A DNA stretch of 64,000 nucleotides from NCBI RefSeq assembly GCF_900177655.1, contig NZ_FXWK01000001.1, forward strand, positions 310,001-374,000. The letters run 5' to 3'. Position numbers and translations under genes: made by a program. The stretch comes from Devosia lucknowensis (GTDB lineage: Bacteria > Pseudomonadota > Alphaproteobacteria > Rhizobiales > Devosiaceae). Position 1 is the first letter of the stretch, and the number at the start of each line of letters is the position of its first letter. Shown here one piece after another: positions 36,575 through 45,365 of this stretch. The notes under the pieces are model-generated. The model made no database searches. It saw only the letters and a program-made list of their open reading frames with translations, and was not told the DNA's origin.

Positions 36575-37441
36575 TCAGCCTGCGTCGCAAAGCTCGTCGG
36601 TGCTGCGCGCGATCGAGCCGTCGATATCGGCCTGGGTGAAGCCGTATCCCGAGACGATACCGGACCATTCATCGGTCTGCTTGAATTCGGCCAGAGCGTC
36701 ATTGACCGCGTCGCGCAACTCTTCGTTGCCGCTGGCGAAGGTAAAACCGCCCCAGCTGCGGACTTCCTCGCCATCGATCACCGGGTCGGTGAACGCGCCG
36801 GCCACTTCCACTCCCTCACTCTGACCGGCAAGGCCACTGGCGGTCAGGCTCGTGGCGGCATAGGCATCGGCTCGGCCAGTCGAAACGGTCGAGATCGCAT
36901 CGGCATTGGCGGCAATGGTCACGAGACGGCTTTCGTCGACACCCAGCTTCTGCATCATTTCCAGCTGATCGGCGCCCGCCATGATGGCGACGCGCAGTTC
37001 GGCGTTTTCGGCAAAATCCTCATAGGCATGGATGTCCTTGGGATTGCCTGCGGGCACCAGCAAACCCTCGCCATAGGAAGTGTTGGGCTCCGAGAACAAC
37101 ACCTGCTGGCACCGGTCGGGCAGGATGGCCATCTCTGCTGCCACCATGTCGAAGCGGTCGGCCTGGAGGCCCGGGATCAGCGAGGAGAAATTGGTGGTGA
37201 CCCACTCGATATTCTCGACGCCGAGCTTTTCCATAATGGCCTTGGCGACATCGGGACCGGCGCCGAGCGCCTCGCCCGAGGGGTCAACGTAGCCATAGGG
37301 AATTTCGTTGGCGACGGCGATACGGACCGCGCCGCGCTCCTGGATTTCGGCCAGCGTGGCAGCACTGGCACCGACGCTGGTGGCCAGGCCAAGGGCAAGG
37401 CCGGAAACGGCGAATACGGCGGTGCGTGTAAACTTGGTCAT
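36575..37441 (-). CDS. ehuB: Ectoine/hydroxyectoine periplasmic binding protein
   Basis: The 288-residue protein has a signal peptide (residues 1-27, ending in ASA) and a family 3 solute-binding fold. It opens ATLAEIQERGAVRIAVANEIPYGYVDPSGE, then has LGAGPDVAKAIMEKLG and FDMVAAEMAILPDRC. This matches EhuB of Sinorhizobium, including the aromatic residues near the N-terminus that form its cage for ectoine. It delivers ectoines to EhuCD. It is 42 bases downstream of ask. Confidence 0.94.
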   Translation of the reverse strand: MTKFTRTAVFAVSGLALGLATSVGASAATLAEIQERGAVRIAVANEIPYGYVDPSGEALGAGPDVAKAIMEKLGVENIEWVTTNFSSLIPGLQADRFDMVAAEMAILPDRCQQVLFSEPNTSYGEGLLVPAGNPKDIHAYEDFAENAELRVAIMAGADQLEMMQKLGVDESRLVTIAANADAISTVSTGRADAYAATSLTASGLAGQSEGVEVAGAFTDPVIDGEEVRSWGGFTFASGNEELRDAVNDALAEFKQTDEWSGIVSGYGFTQADIDGSIARSTDELCDAG

Positions 37442-37483
37442 GAAATTCTCCTGTTGGTGATCGGATTTGCGATGGAGTGCGGA

Positions 37484-38941
37484 TCAGGCGACCGCGTGCA
37501 GCGGCGCCCGCTGCTCGGTTTGCCAATTCTGGATCAGGCCCTTGTGCAGGGCCGTCATGGTGGCGTGAAAATCGCTGGGCTCGACGATGATCTGCAGGTC
37601 GACCCTGCGGATCAGGTCGTGCATGCCAAGCGGACGGATGCCGCTTTCGGCCAGAACCCCGATGGCGCGGACGAGCACGGCTGTATCGCCGAGGTCGCGA
37701 CCGATGGCCGAGACCAGGGACACTTTGCGGACGCTGATTTCGGCGCAGGCAAACTCTTCAGCGAGATCGGATTCGACCCGCTTGATGGCGGTCATCGAGC
37801 CCTTGAGGAAATGGGTGATGGTATTGGCGTTCGACGTCTTGGAGATGATCCAGACCTTATGGCGCTTCAGCGCTTCGAGGATTTTGGCGTCGTAGCCTTT
37901 CACCCCGACCATGTCAGGGTCATGAAACTCGAACGCATAAACGTTCTCCACGCCGGTGATGATTTCGACGCCCGGCTTGGCTGGCGCAAGGTCGGATCGG
38001 ATCAACGTCCCGTCGTGGTCGGGTTCAAAGGCATTCTTGACCCGCAAGGGAATGTCGGCCTGACGCAGACTCTTGGCGGCCCGGGGATGAATGGCCTCCA
38101 TGCCCATGTTGGACAGCTGGTCCGCCACATCGTAATTGGTCTCGCCGATGACCCGCACCGCGTCGGCGCCGACCACGCGCGGGTCGGCCGATGAGAGGTG
38201 AAACTCCTTGTGGATGATGGCCTCGCTGGCGCCGGTCACCACCGCTACCCGCGACAGGGTCACTTCGCTATAACCGCGATCATAGGTGCCCATGAGCACT
38301 TCGCTGCATTGCGCATAGCCCGTCACGATCGGCAGTTCGCAGCTGAGATCGACATCGGCAAACGCGCTCCGAATGGCCTGATCGAGGGTCTGCTGCCCCT
38401 CTTCGCGCCAGCCTGTGAGATCGATCATCCGGGCTCGAACGCCCTTTGTGTTGAGCAGCAGAGACGTATTGAAGGCGGACTGTGCTTCACCCAGCGATGA
38501 CAGCATTTCGCGGACGGCGAGCAGGTGCTGTTCGAGCTGGAAGTGGCCGAAGGAGCAGAGGCGCGCGAGGTCGATCAGACAGGACCGCACCCCTTCGATG
38601 CGTTCACGCACGAAGCGATTGGCGGCCTGGCGCGCACCATCGTCCTGAAAGACAATATCGTTGATGCCATACATCCGGTCGGCGACGCCGGTCAGTGCAT
38701 CGCCCCAGGCCCAGCCGCCTTCCGCATCCGCAAACAAAGCATACACGCCCGGTTCACCCGATTTCTTGTGCTCGAGCAGAGCGTCGGTGATGCCGGCATA
38801 GGCCGAGACGACGAAGATGCGATTGTAGAGTGCATCCCCCTGGCGATCGCCGACAAGAACGGTCTGCATGAGTTCGGCGGTGCGCGACATGGACGTGCCA
38901 CCGATTTTCTCGACGGTGTGTGAGCCGCTGGACTTGGTCAT
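37484..38941 (-). CDS. ask: Ectoine-type aspartate kinase (Ask_Ect)
   Basis: The 485-residue enzyme phosphorylates L-aspartate, supplying the precursor of aspartate semialdehyde and so of diaminobutyrate. The N-terminus HTVEKIGGTSMSRTAELM is the kinase start. It continues with FVVSAYAGITDALLEHK, VTGYAQCSEVLMGTYDRGYSEVTLSRVAVVTGASEAIIHKEFHLSS, and two C-terminal ACT-like segments (near 380-470). The GTSMSR and long middle insertion identify the special Ask_Ect clade encoded within ect operons, thought to escape lysine/threonine feedback. The start at 38941 is preferred over in-frame codons reaching to 39052, which overlap ectD. Confidence 0.93.
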   Translation of the reverse strand: MTKSSGSHTVEKIGGTSMSRTAELMQTVLVGDRQGDALYNRIFVVSAYAGITDALLEHKKSGEPGVYALFADAEGGWAWGDALTGVADRMYGINDIVFQDDGARQAANRFVRERIEGVRSCLIDLARLCSFGHFQLEQHLLAVREMLSSLGEAQSAFNTSLLLNTKGVRARMIDLTGWREEGQQTLDQAIRSAFADVDLSCELPIVTGYAQCSEVLMGTYDRGYSEVTLSRVAVVTGASEAIIHKEFHLSSADPRVVGADAVRVIGETNYDVADQLSNMGMEAIHPRAAKSLRQADIPLRVKNAFEPDHDGTLIRSDLAPAKPGVEIITGVENVYAFEFHDPDMVGVKGYDAKILEALKRHKVWIISKTSNANTITHFLKGSMTAIKRVESDLAEEFACAEISVRKVSLVSAIGRDLGDTAVLVRAIGVLAESGIRPLGMHDLIRRVDLQIIVEPSDFHATMTALHKGLIQNWQTEQRAPLHAVA

Positions 38942-39008
38942 GAATTCTCCGGTGGCCCCCTGTCGCCAGGGGACCATACGTTTCAGCCTGGATTGTTGAG
39001 TGTCCTTG

Positions 39009-39938
39009 TTAGCCGAGCTTGCCGCTTTCGATGACGAGCGGTTGCTCTGCATCGCGGGAGCTGAGGAAGGCTGGGCGTGGTGCTTTTGCCGCGAAGGGCG
39101 AAACTACGCGATTGGACCAGGCATTGTAGACGAAGAAGGCGTTGGACCTTGGAAACGGCGTGATATTGCCGTTCGAGCCATGCAGCGTATTGCAGTCGAA
39201 CAGAATAACGGTACCTGCGCGACCGGCCGCGTAGTCCACGCCGAATTCCTTCGCCATGCGCGTCAGGCTGTCCTGGGAGGGTACACCCACTTCCTGCTTC
39301 TTCAGCGAGGTCTGATGATTGTTTTCGGGCGTCTCGCCGGCACAGGCAACGAATGTATTGTGTGAGCCGGGCATCAGCATCAGCGGGCCGTTCAGCGCGT
39401 CATTGTCGGTCAGCAAAACCGAGGCCGAAATGGCGCGCATGCGCGGCATGCCATCTTCGGCGTGCCAGGTCTCAAAGTCGGAATGCCAGTAGAACTCCTT
39501 GCCGGTGAAGCCCGGCTTGTAGTTGAGGCGCGACTGATGGAGATAGACATCGTCGTCGAGCAGATAGCTCACGCGCCCGGCAATACGCTTGTCACGAGCC
39601 AGCCTGTCGAAGAGCGCATTCTGCTCGTCGAGGCGAAATACCGTCCGCACCTCGTCGGAACCGGGCTCGGTGATGATGTTTTCGGGCTCAAGCCCGGCGT
39701 CGCCGGCGCGCATCCTGGCGGATTCGGTCTGCAGAGCCGCGACCTCTGCGGCTGAAAACACCCCGTTGAGCACGAGGAAGCCATTCTTCTCGAAGGCATG
39801 GGTTTCTGCGCGGGTCAGTGGCGCCTCGGGCGTCCAGCGTCCCCACACGACGGGGTCCGTGCGCTTGAGCCATTTCTCCTGCGGCAGGCGGGTGGGGTAA
39901 AAGTCGGTGATTGGTGTCTGCGTGGCGGCCGTGGTCAT
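39009..39938 (-). CDS. ectD: Ectoine hydroxylase
   Basis: The 309-residue Fe(II)/2-oxoglutarate dioxygenase converts ectoine to 5-hydroxyectoine. The family motif FYWHSDFETWHAEDGMP holds iron ligands His152 and Asp154. The third ligand is His253 in FDCNTLHGSNGN. The upstream VYLHQSRLNYKPGFTGKEF is also diagnostic. The length is normal. It lies 39 bases after ectC and 67 before ask in the same direction. Confidence 0.97.
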   Translation of the reverse strand: MTTAATQTPITDFYPTRLPQEKWLKRTDPVVWGRWTPEAPLTRAETHAFEKNGFLVLNGVFSAAEVAALQTESARMRAGDAGLEPENIITEPGSDEVRTVFRLDEQNALFDRLARDKRIAGRVSYLLDDDVYLHQSRLNYKPGFTGKEFYWHSDFETWHAEDGMPRMRAISASVLLTDNDALNGPLMLMPGSHNTFVACAGETPENNHQTSLKKQEVGVPSQDSLTRMAKEFGVDYAAGRAGTVILFDCNTLHGSNGNITPFPRSNAFFVYNAWSNRVVSPFAAKAPRPAFLSSRDAEQPLVIESGKLG

Positions 39939-39977
39939 GTCGTCGCCTTTCCTGTGTTTTGCTAGCGGTTTGTGGCT

Positions 39978-40370
39978 TCAGGCGTCTTCGCCGACAGGTG
40001 CATAGGACCCGTCTGCGCGGTGCACTTCCTGGCCGGTGACGGGCGGGTTGAAGCAGCAGGCCATCACCATCTCGCTCTTGGCAGACAGGCGATGGCGATC
40101 ATTGAGATCAAGCGCATACATGACGCCGGGGCGAATCTGATGCACCGTTCCGCTGTCGAGTTCCTCGATCGTGCCTTCGCCGGAAATGCAGAACACGCTC
40201 TCGAAATGGTGCTTGTAGTGGAACACATGACTGGTGTTCTCGTGGATACGGGTGATGTGGAAGCTGAAGCCCATGTCATCGCCGGCCAGCAGCAGGCGTG
40301 TGCTGTCCCAGCCATTGGCCTGGACCAGCCTGTCGCTTTCGCGGGCGTCTTGCAGATCTCTGACGATCAT
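39978..40370 (-). CDS. ectC: L-ectoine synthase
   Basis: The 130-residue cupin cyclises N-gamma-acetyl-diaminobutyrate to ectoine. The start at 40370 gives [16 protein letters not shown], the standard N-terminus. The metal ligands described for EctC map to Glu57, Tyr85 and His93 here. The body [30 protein letters not shown] is highly typical. It lies 10 bases after ectB. Confidence 0.97.
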   Translation of the reverse strand: MIVRDLQDARESDRLVQANGWDSTRLLLAGDDMGFSFHITRIHENTSHVFHYKHHFESVFCISGEGTIEELDSGTVHQIRPGVMYALDLNDRHRLSAKSEMVMACCFNPPVTGQEVHRADGSYAPVGEDA

Positions 40371-40380
40371 CGGTGGTCTC

Positions 40381-41667
40381 CTATTCTGCAGCCGCGCGAC
40401 GTGAACCCATGACCGCTGCAAAGGCGGCTTCCATGATGTCGAGCCCATCGGCGAACTGGTCTTGGGTTATGGTGAGGGGCGCCAGGACCTTGACCACCTC
40501 GTCGAAACTTCCCGAGGTTTCGATGATCAGGCCGTCGTCAAAGCAGCGCTTGCAAACCGCAGCGGCAGCTTCGCCGCTTCGGGCTTCGATACCGAGCATC
40601 ATGCCGCGTCCCTTGACGCGCAGGCCGTGCTCGTCGGCAATGGTTTCTAGCCGCTGGGCCAGGTAGGCGGCCTTCCGGGCGACATCGGCTTCGAAAGCGC
40701 CGTCGGCCCAGAATTTCTCGATGGCCGCCGTCGCCGTCACGAAGGCATGATTATTGCCCCGGAACGTGCCGTTGTGCTCGGCCGGCTTCCAGATGTCGTA
40801 ACGCGGCTTGATCAGCGCAATCGCCAGCGGCAAGCCCATGCCGGACAGGGACTTGGCCATGGTCACGATATCGGGCTGAAGATCCATGCCGTCGAATGAG
40901 AAGAAACCGCCAGTGCGGCCGCAGCCGGCCTGGATATCATCGATGATGAACAGGGCGTCGTGACGGTGCGCAATCGCCTGGATGCGCCGGAGCCACTCGG
41001 AGGAGGCTGCGTTGAGCCCGCCTTCGCCCTGGACTGTCTCGACGATGATCGCGGCCGGCAGGTCAATGCCGCTCGAAGGGTCGCTCAGCTGCAAATCCAG
41101 CAGTTCAGCGGTGTCGATGTCGGGGCCGAAATAGCCTTCGTAGGCGGCCCGGGTCACGCCGGACAAAGGCGTTGCCGCGCCGTTGCGATGCTTGCCGTTG
41201 CCCGTCGCTGCCAGAGCGCCGAGCGTTACGCCATGAAAACCGTTGGTGAAGGATATGACATTGGTGCGCCCGGTCACCTTGCGTGCCAGTTTCAGTGCGG
41301 CCTCGACCGCATTGGCACCCGTGGGGCCAGTGAACTGGATATGGTGATCCATGCCGCGCGGCTTGAGGATATGCCGCTCGAAGCTGCGCAGGAACTGCTC
41401 CTTGGCCCTGGTGAACATGTCGAGCCCGTGGGCAATGCCATCGGCGGACACATAGTCGATCAGCGCCGCTTTGAGGTCCGGGTCATTGTGGCCGTAGTTG
41501 AGGCTCGAGCAGCCCGACAGGAAATCGATGTGAGGCTTGCCGGACGCATCGTAGATGCTGGCGCCTTCGGCCCGGTCGAACAATTTCGGAAAGCTGCGAG
41601 AGTAGGAGCGCACCCGGCTCTCGACGCGGTCAAACAGGACAGATGCAGCGATAATGGACGTGGTCAT
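40381..41667 (-). CDS. ectB: Diaminobutyrate--2-oxoglutarate transaminase
   Basis: The 428-residue class III PLP aminotransferase converts aspartate semialdehyde to L-2,4-diaminobutyrate with glutamate as amino donor. It shows [20 protein letters not shown] at the start, [52 protein letters not shown] with the PLP-binding Asp, and the Schiff-base Lys in [11 protein letters not shown]. The length is normal for EctB. It lies 42 bases after ectA. Confidence 0.97.
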   Translation of the reverse strand: MTTSIIAASVLFDRVESRVRSYSRSFPKLFDRAEGASIYDASGKPHIDFLSGCSSLNYGHNDPDLKAALIDYVSADGIAHGLDMFTRAKEQFLRSFERHILKPRGMDHHIQFTGPTGANAVEAALKLARKVTGRTNVISFTNGFHGVTLGALAATGNGKHRNGAATPLSGVTRAAYEGYFGPDIDTAELLDLQLSDPSSGIDLPAAIIVETVQGEGGLNAASSEWLRRIQAIAHRHDALFIIDDIQAGCGRTGGFFSFDGMDLQPDIVTMAKSLSGMGLPLAIALIKPRYDIWKPAEHNGTFRGNNHAFVTATAAIEKFWADGAFEADVARKAAYLAQRLETIADEHGLRVKGRGMMLGIEARSGEAAAAVCKRCFDDGLIIETSGSFDEVVKVLAPLTITQDQFADGLDIMEAAFAAVMGSRRAAAE

Positions 41668-41709
41668 GAGGCCCGTCTCCAAGGTCTATCGAAGGGAATG
41701 GGTGAAAAA

Positions 41710-42270
41710 TCAGTCGAGAAGCGCGCGCGCTCGGTCCTGTGTGAAAGGACCGATTGAGACGCCCAGTTCGCTCTCATGCGTCTCGGCGAAATGCTGTTCG
41801 CGCCGGAAACAGGGCACCTGCTCCATTTGAGCGCCGAGGTCACGCGCAAGAGAGCCAAACAATGCCCAGGATGCCGTGTTGTCCTGGGTGATGGTGCATT
41901 GGAGGCGCGAAATCTGCGCTCGTGCGGGCCTGGCCAGCACGTCGAGTATAAGGCGCTTGGCAAGCCCCGAACCGCGGGCAGCGTCGGCAACGCAGACTTG
42001 CCAGATGAAAAGCGTATCTGGTTGCTTGGGCAGGACATGGCCCGATGCCCAGCCCACCACGTCTCCGTTGCGTTCGGCGATGGCGCAGGTCTGTGCGAAA
42101 TGGGTGCACTGCAACAGGTTACAGTAGAGCGAATTGCTGTCGAGCGATGGTGTTGCCTTGATCAGCTGCCAGACGGCTGGGCCATCTTCCGGGTTCGGCG
42201 GCCGGACGAGCGGCTCAGCCACACGCTTCCAGGCCATCGCATCGGTGAGAACGGTATTGCCAAAAATCAT
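41710..42270 (-). CDS. ectA: L-2,4-diaminobutyric acid acetyltransferase
   Basis: The 186-residue GNAT enzyme acetylates diaminobutyrate, the first committed ectoine step after EctB. It has RPPNPEDGPAVWQLIKATPSLDSNSLYCNLLQCTHFAQTCAIAE, a strong EctA signature, followed by the acetyl-CoA loop ARGSGLAKRLI. The start at ATG 42270 (MIFGNTVL) is chosen; a TTG six codons upstream (42288) is possible. It is the first gene of the minus-strand ect-ehu series and is divergent from the MarR regulator. Confidence 0.95.
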   Translation of the reverse strand: MIFGNTVLTDAMAWKRVAEPLVRPPNPEDGPAVWQLIKATPSLDSNSLYCNLLQCTHFAQTCAIAERNGDVVGWASGHVLPKQPDTLFIWQVCVADAARGSGLAKRLILDVLARPARAQISRLQCTITQDNTASWALFGSLARDLGAQMEQVPCFRREQHFAETHESELGVSIGPFTQDRARALLD

Positions 42271-42536
42271 GGCTAGAAACTTAGGCAACTGAAACTATCA
42301 GTCAACCGCCAATCATGGCGCAACCAAGACAACCCCTCGCATGGCCCGGAAATAAGTATTGAATACATGTGGTTGCGGCCGAATAGAAAATTTTCGTGCG
42401 TCGCGAAATTGCCTGGATCGGGCGGGTATCTAAAAATGCTTAGTTAAGGCTAATTGATATTCGATTACGCAGTTGCCCTCTTGGGCGCTTGGGGTCCCCG
42501 GCTTATGATCCCGTATTGCCCCAAACAGGTGTTTCG
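42271..42536. promoter_or_regulatory. Divergent ectA-ectR control region with palindromes
   Basis: This 266-bp AT-richer region separates ectA from the MarR gene and must carry both promoters. Dyads seen are ACTGA-N5-TCAGT (42288-42302, directly before ectA), a perfect GTATTGAATAC (42356-42366), GAAAATTTTC (42386-42395), and an imperfect TAATTGATATTCGATTA (42451-42467). Any of the last three could be the operator of the MarR-type EctR. None matches the published methylotroph EctR1 site (TATTTAGT-GT-ACTATATA), so assignment is open. Confidence 0.5.
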
Positions 42537-43016
42537 TTGGAAAACAGAACCAAGCGCGCATTGACAGCCATGCGCAAAATACTCCGCACCACCGAGGCCA
42601 ACAGCAAGCAGCTGATGAGTGAGACTGGCCTCACCCCGTCGCAGTTGATCTTCATGCAGATGCTGGACGAGGATCGCGAGCAGACCGCGGGCCATATCGC
42701 GCAACGCATGGGCATCACCCAGGCCACTACCACCTTCCTGCTGCAAAAGCTCGAAGCCTCGGGCATGATCCAGAAACGTAAAGGCGAAACGGATCGTCGC
42801 CAGGTCTGGTTGTCATTGACGCCGGCCGGCCAGGAGGCGCTTGCCATAGCGCCCAACGGCGCCCATGCCCAGTTTCACAGCCAGTTCGTGGCCCTGCAGG
42901 ACTGGGAGCAGGCCATGTTGATCTCATCGCTGGAACGCGTCGCGGCCATGCTCGGCAATACCGACGAAGGCGCCGCCGCCATCGTGGAGTCCAAGGACAT
43001 CATCTCGGGAGATTGA
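42537..43016 (+). CDS. ectR: MarR-family regulator of the ectoine operon
   Basis: The 159-residue winged-helix protein shows LMSETGLTPSQLIFMQMLDE, then the DNA-reading part TAGHIAQRMGITQATTTFLLQKLEASGMIQKRKGETDRRQVWLSLTPAGQ, a full MarR wHTH and wing. It is divergent from ectA, the usual site of EctR/CosR, which represses ect genes at low salt in other bacteria. Start: no ATG fits. TTG 42537 (MENRTKRAL) has AGGTG upstream and is preferred; TTG 42489 or ATG 42570 remain possible. Confidence 0.88.
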   Translation: MENRTKRALTAMRKILRTTEANSKQLMSETGLTPSQLIFMQMLDEDREQTAGHIAQRMGITQATTTFLLQKLEASGMIQKRKGETDRRQVWLSLTPAGQEALAIAPNGAHAQFHSQFVALQDWEQAMLISSLERVAAMLGNTDEGAAAIVESKDIISGD

Positions 43017-43131
43017 CCCGGGACGATCGGCGACGTGTCTGGTTATTGCAATGAACCCGGATGGGGCAGGGCGCGCTTTCACTCAATCAGAGACCGGGGC
43101 GCTTGATTTTTCGTGTGTCTTCAAAAGAAAA

Positions 43132-43151
43132 GGCCCCGCCGAAGCGGGGCC
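43132..43151 (-). terminator. Terminator of the sugar ABC operon
   Basis: An 8-bp stem (GGCCCCGC / GCGGGGCC) with a 4-nt loop is followed on the minus strand by TTTTCTTTT. It lies about 88 bases after the stop of the substrate-binding protein gene and ends the minus-strand operon opposite ectR. Confidence 0.85.
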
Positions 43152-43206
43152 AGTTGATCTCTGCCCATGGAACAGGATCTTCGGGAGGAATGAAAACGCT
43201 CGGGTC

Positions 43207-43232
43207 CGCCGGGGCAACGGATTGCCCCGGCG
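43207..43232 (-). promoter_or_regulatory. Strong hairpin just after the binding-protein gene
   Basis: An 11-bp perfect stem (CGCCGGGGCAA / TTGCCCCGGCG) with a 4-nt loop starts 6 bases after the stop at 43239 and lacks a T-run. It is probably a 3' stabiliser placed before the true terminator at 43132. Confidence 0.55.
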
Positions 43233-43238
43233 CACGGA

Positions 43239-44180
43239 TTACTTGAGGAATTCGTCGACGTTCTCGGCGGTGACGACGTCGTTGCCGGTGTAGATGATCT
43301 CATCGACCGTCTCGCCCTTCTTGATGGCGAGCAGGGTATCCATGGCCTTCTGGCCCATTTCATAGGGGCGCTGGCCGACGAGGCCGTGGGCATAGCCTTC
43401 TTTGAGCAGCTGCAACTGCTGGGGAAGGGTGTCTGCCACCACGAGGGCAAATGCACCGCTGTCGACGTCGGCCTTGTACTGGTCGACGAAGTTCTTCCAG
43501 CCATCGGGCGCAAACATCGGCCAGCCGCCGACCGGGACGATGGCCTTGAGGTCGGGATTGGCGGTCTTGAGGTCACCCATCTGCTGAACGGCGAGCGCAA
43601 TGTCGTCGTTCGAGAAGGTCGGCGAGCCGGGGACTTCGGTCCAGGCCGAACCGGCCAGGGCTTCGCGCACGCCATCGACGCGGAGGGCCAGGTTCGGCGC
43701 GGCTGCACCGCCCGAGATCATGCCGTAGGTGCCGCCATCCGGAGCAACCTGCAGCAGCAGCTTGCCGAGGTCTTCACCGAACAGTTTGTTGTCGGTGCCG
43801 ACATAGGCTGTACGCGTGCTGTCGGGAGCATCGGAGTCGAAGGTGATGACGGCGATACCCGCAGCGGTGGCGCGGTCGATCACCGTTGTGGCAGCGGCGA
43901 TGTCGGACACCGAGATGGCAAGGCCGTCGACGCCCTGGGTAATCAGGTCTTCGATGATCTGGGCCTGGGTGGTGGCCTCATGCTCGACGGGGCCGATATA
44001 CATGCAGGTGACATTGCCCAGTTCGGCGGCGCGCGCTTCGCAGCCATCGCGGGCGAGGTCGAAGAACGGATTGTTCATGGCCTTGGGCACGACGGCGAAT
44101 GTGTAGCTTTCCTGGGCGATAGCGGTTCCGCCGAGAAACAGAGTGGCAATCGTGCCGAGCACGATGGCTGTCTTGGTCAT
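43239..44180 (-). CDS. RbsB-type sugar ABC transporter substrate-binding protein
   Basis: The 313-residue protein starts with a signal peptide (MTKTAIVLGTIATLFLGGTAIA). It has the type 1 periplasmic binding fold of the ribose/fructose/xylose group: FAVVPKAMNNPFFDLARDGC, EDLITQGVDGLAISVSDIAAATTVIDRATAAGI, FDSDAPDSTRTAYVGTDN. It captures a sugar, or a related polyol or inositol, in the periplasm; the exact substrate is not readable. It is the last gene after the ATPase and permease, whereas this protein usually comes first. A GGAGGA ribosome site precedes the start. Confidence 0.9.
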   Translation of the reverse strand: MTKTAIVLGTIATLFLGGTAIAQESYTFAVVPKAMNNPFFDLARDGCEARAAELGNVTCMYIGPVEHEATTQAQIIEDLITQGVDGLAISVSDIAAATTVIDRATAAGIAVITFDSDAPDSTRTAYVGTDNKLFGEDLGKLLLQVAPDGGTYGMISGGAAAPNLALRVDGVREALAGSAWTEVPGSPTFSNDDIALAVQQMGDLKTANPDLKAIVPVGGWPMFAPDGWKNFVDQYKADVDSGAFALVVADTLPQQLQLLKEGYAHGLVGQRPYEMGQKAMDTLLAIKKGETVDEIIYTGNDVVTAENVDEFLK

Positions 44181-44333
44181 AGTCGTCTCCTCCAAATGGT
44201 CCGGATTGCGGTCCGGGGTACCTCAAACCGGCGAGCCATTCGCCGGCCTCCCTTCGATGCGTCCATCGTTGCGGACGCACCGATCCTGAACGGTGCCGCA
44301 CAAGTCGTGGCACCCGAAAGCCCGTCGGCGTGG

Positions 44334-45365
44334 CTAGCCGTTTCGCGATGACCGCAGCCGGTCAACAAGCACGGCGGCGACGATGATCGCGCCCACAAGG
44401 GTCTGCTGCCAGTAGGGGTCGACCCGCGCTAGGACGAGGCCGTTGCGGATGACCTCGATGAGAATGCAGCCAATGATGGCGCCTGCCGCGCCGCCCACGC
44501 CGCCGGCGAGATTGGCGCCTCCAATCACCGCCGCCGCGATAATGGTCAGCTCGTAGGCGGTCGCCAGGTTGGCCGGGGCGGACCCAAGCCATCCCGAGAT
44601 GATGATGCCGTTGACGCCTGCGGCCAGCGAACACAGGACATAGACCTGGATCTTGACCCGATCCACATTGACGCCCGTCAACCGGCCGGCATTCTCGTTG
44701 CTGCCGATGGCGAACACATGCTTGCCCCAGGCCGTGTGATTGAGCGCCACCCACATTACGACGGCGCAGATGATGAGATAGAGAAACGACACCGGGAGGA
44801 CGTCGAACAGCTTGCCGGCGGTGATGGCGAGGAACATGTCCTTGTCGGGACCCGCGGGAAAGGTGCCGCGCCCCTGCGTCGCCACATAGACCAGGCCGCG
44901 CACCATCGACAGCGTGCCCAGCGTTGTCACGAACGGGCTGAGCTTGAGTTTGGCGATGGCCAGGCCGTTGAAGAGGCCCACCAGAGCAGCCGAGCCCAGG
45001 CCGGCGACGAGCGAGATCAGAAGGGCGCTGCCGGGGAAGGGATAGAAGTTTGCCCCTAGAAGGGCATTCATGACCAGCGACGTGACCGTGGCGGAAAGGG
45101 CAATGGTGGAGCCCACCGAAAGGTCGATGCCGCCGGTGATGATGACCAGCGTCATCCCCAGCGTCGCGATGGCGATGAAGGAGAAATTGCGTGTGATGTT
45201 CGAGATGTTGCCGCCGGTGAGGAAGTTCGGCGACAGCATGCTCATGATGACGATGAGGACGATCAGCGCCGCCAACACATAGGCCGATTGGCTCGCAAGG
45301 AAGCCGTGTTGCCAAAAGCGCGTCTGGCCGACATTGGTAAACGTCTGGGCGTGGGTCTGGGCCAT
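44334..45365 (-). CDS. RbsC/FrcC-type sugar ABC transporter permease
   Basis: The 343-residue inner membrane protein has about eight to ten hydrophobic segments. The family hallmark IITGGIDLSVGSTIALSATVTSLV lies at residues about 75-100, with NENAGRLTGVNVDRVKIQVYVLCSLAAGVNGI and AVIGGANLAGGVGGAAGAIIG following. It forms the translocation pore (as a dimer) with the adjacent single-domain ATPase. The gene begins immediately after the ATPase stop, with no gap, so coupling is tight. Confidence 0.9.
   Translation of the reverse strand: MAQTHAQTFTNVGQTRFWQHGFLASQSAYVLAALIVLIVIMSMLSPNFLTGGNISNITRNFSFIAIATLGMTLVIITGGIDLSVGSTIALSATVTSLVMNALLGANFYPFPGSALLISLVAGLGSAALVGLFNGLAIAKLKLSPFVTTLGTLSMVRGLVYVATQGRGTFPAGPDKDMFLAITAGKLFDVLPVSFLYLIICAVVMWVALNHTAWGKHVFAIGSNENAGRLTGVNVDRVKIQVYVLCSLAAGVNGIIISGWLGSAPANLATAYELTIIAAAVIGGANLAGGVGGAAGAIIGCILIEVIRNGLVLARVDPYWQQTLVGAIIVAAVLVDRLRSSRNG

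Noticed and set aside
36341..38194. Open plus-strand frame of 617 codons over ehuC, ehuB and ask
   Set aside because: It is antisense to three recognised genes and has no domain of its own.
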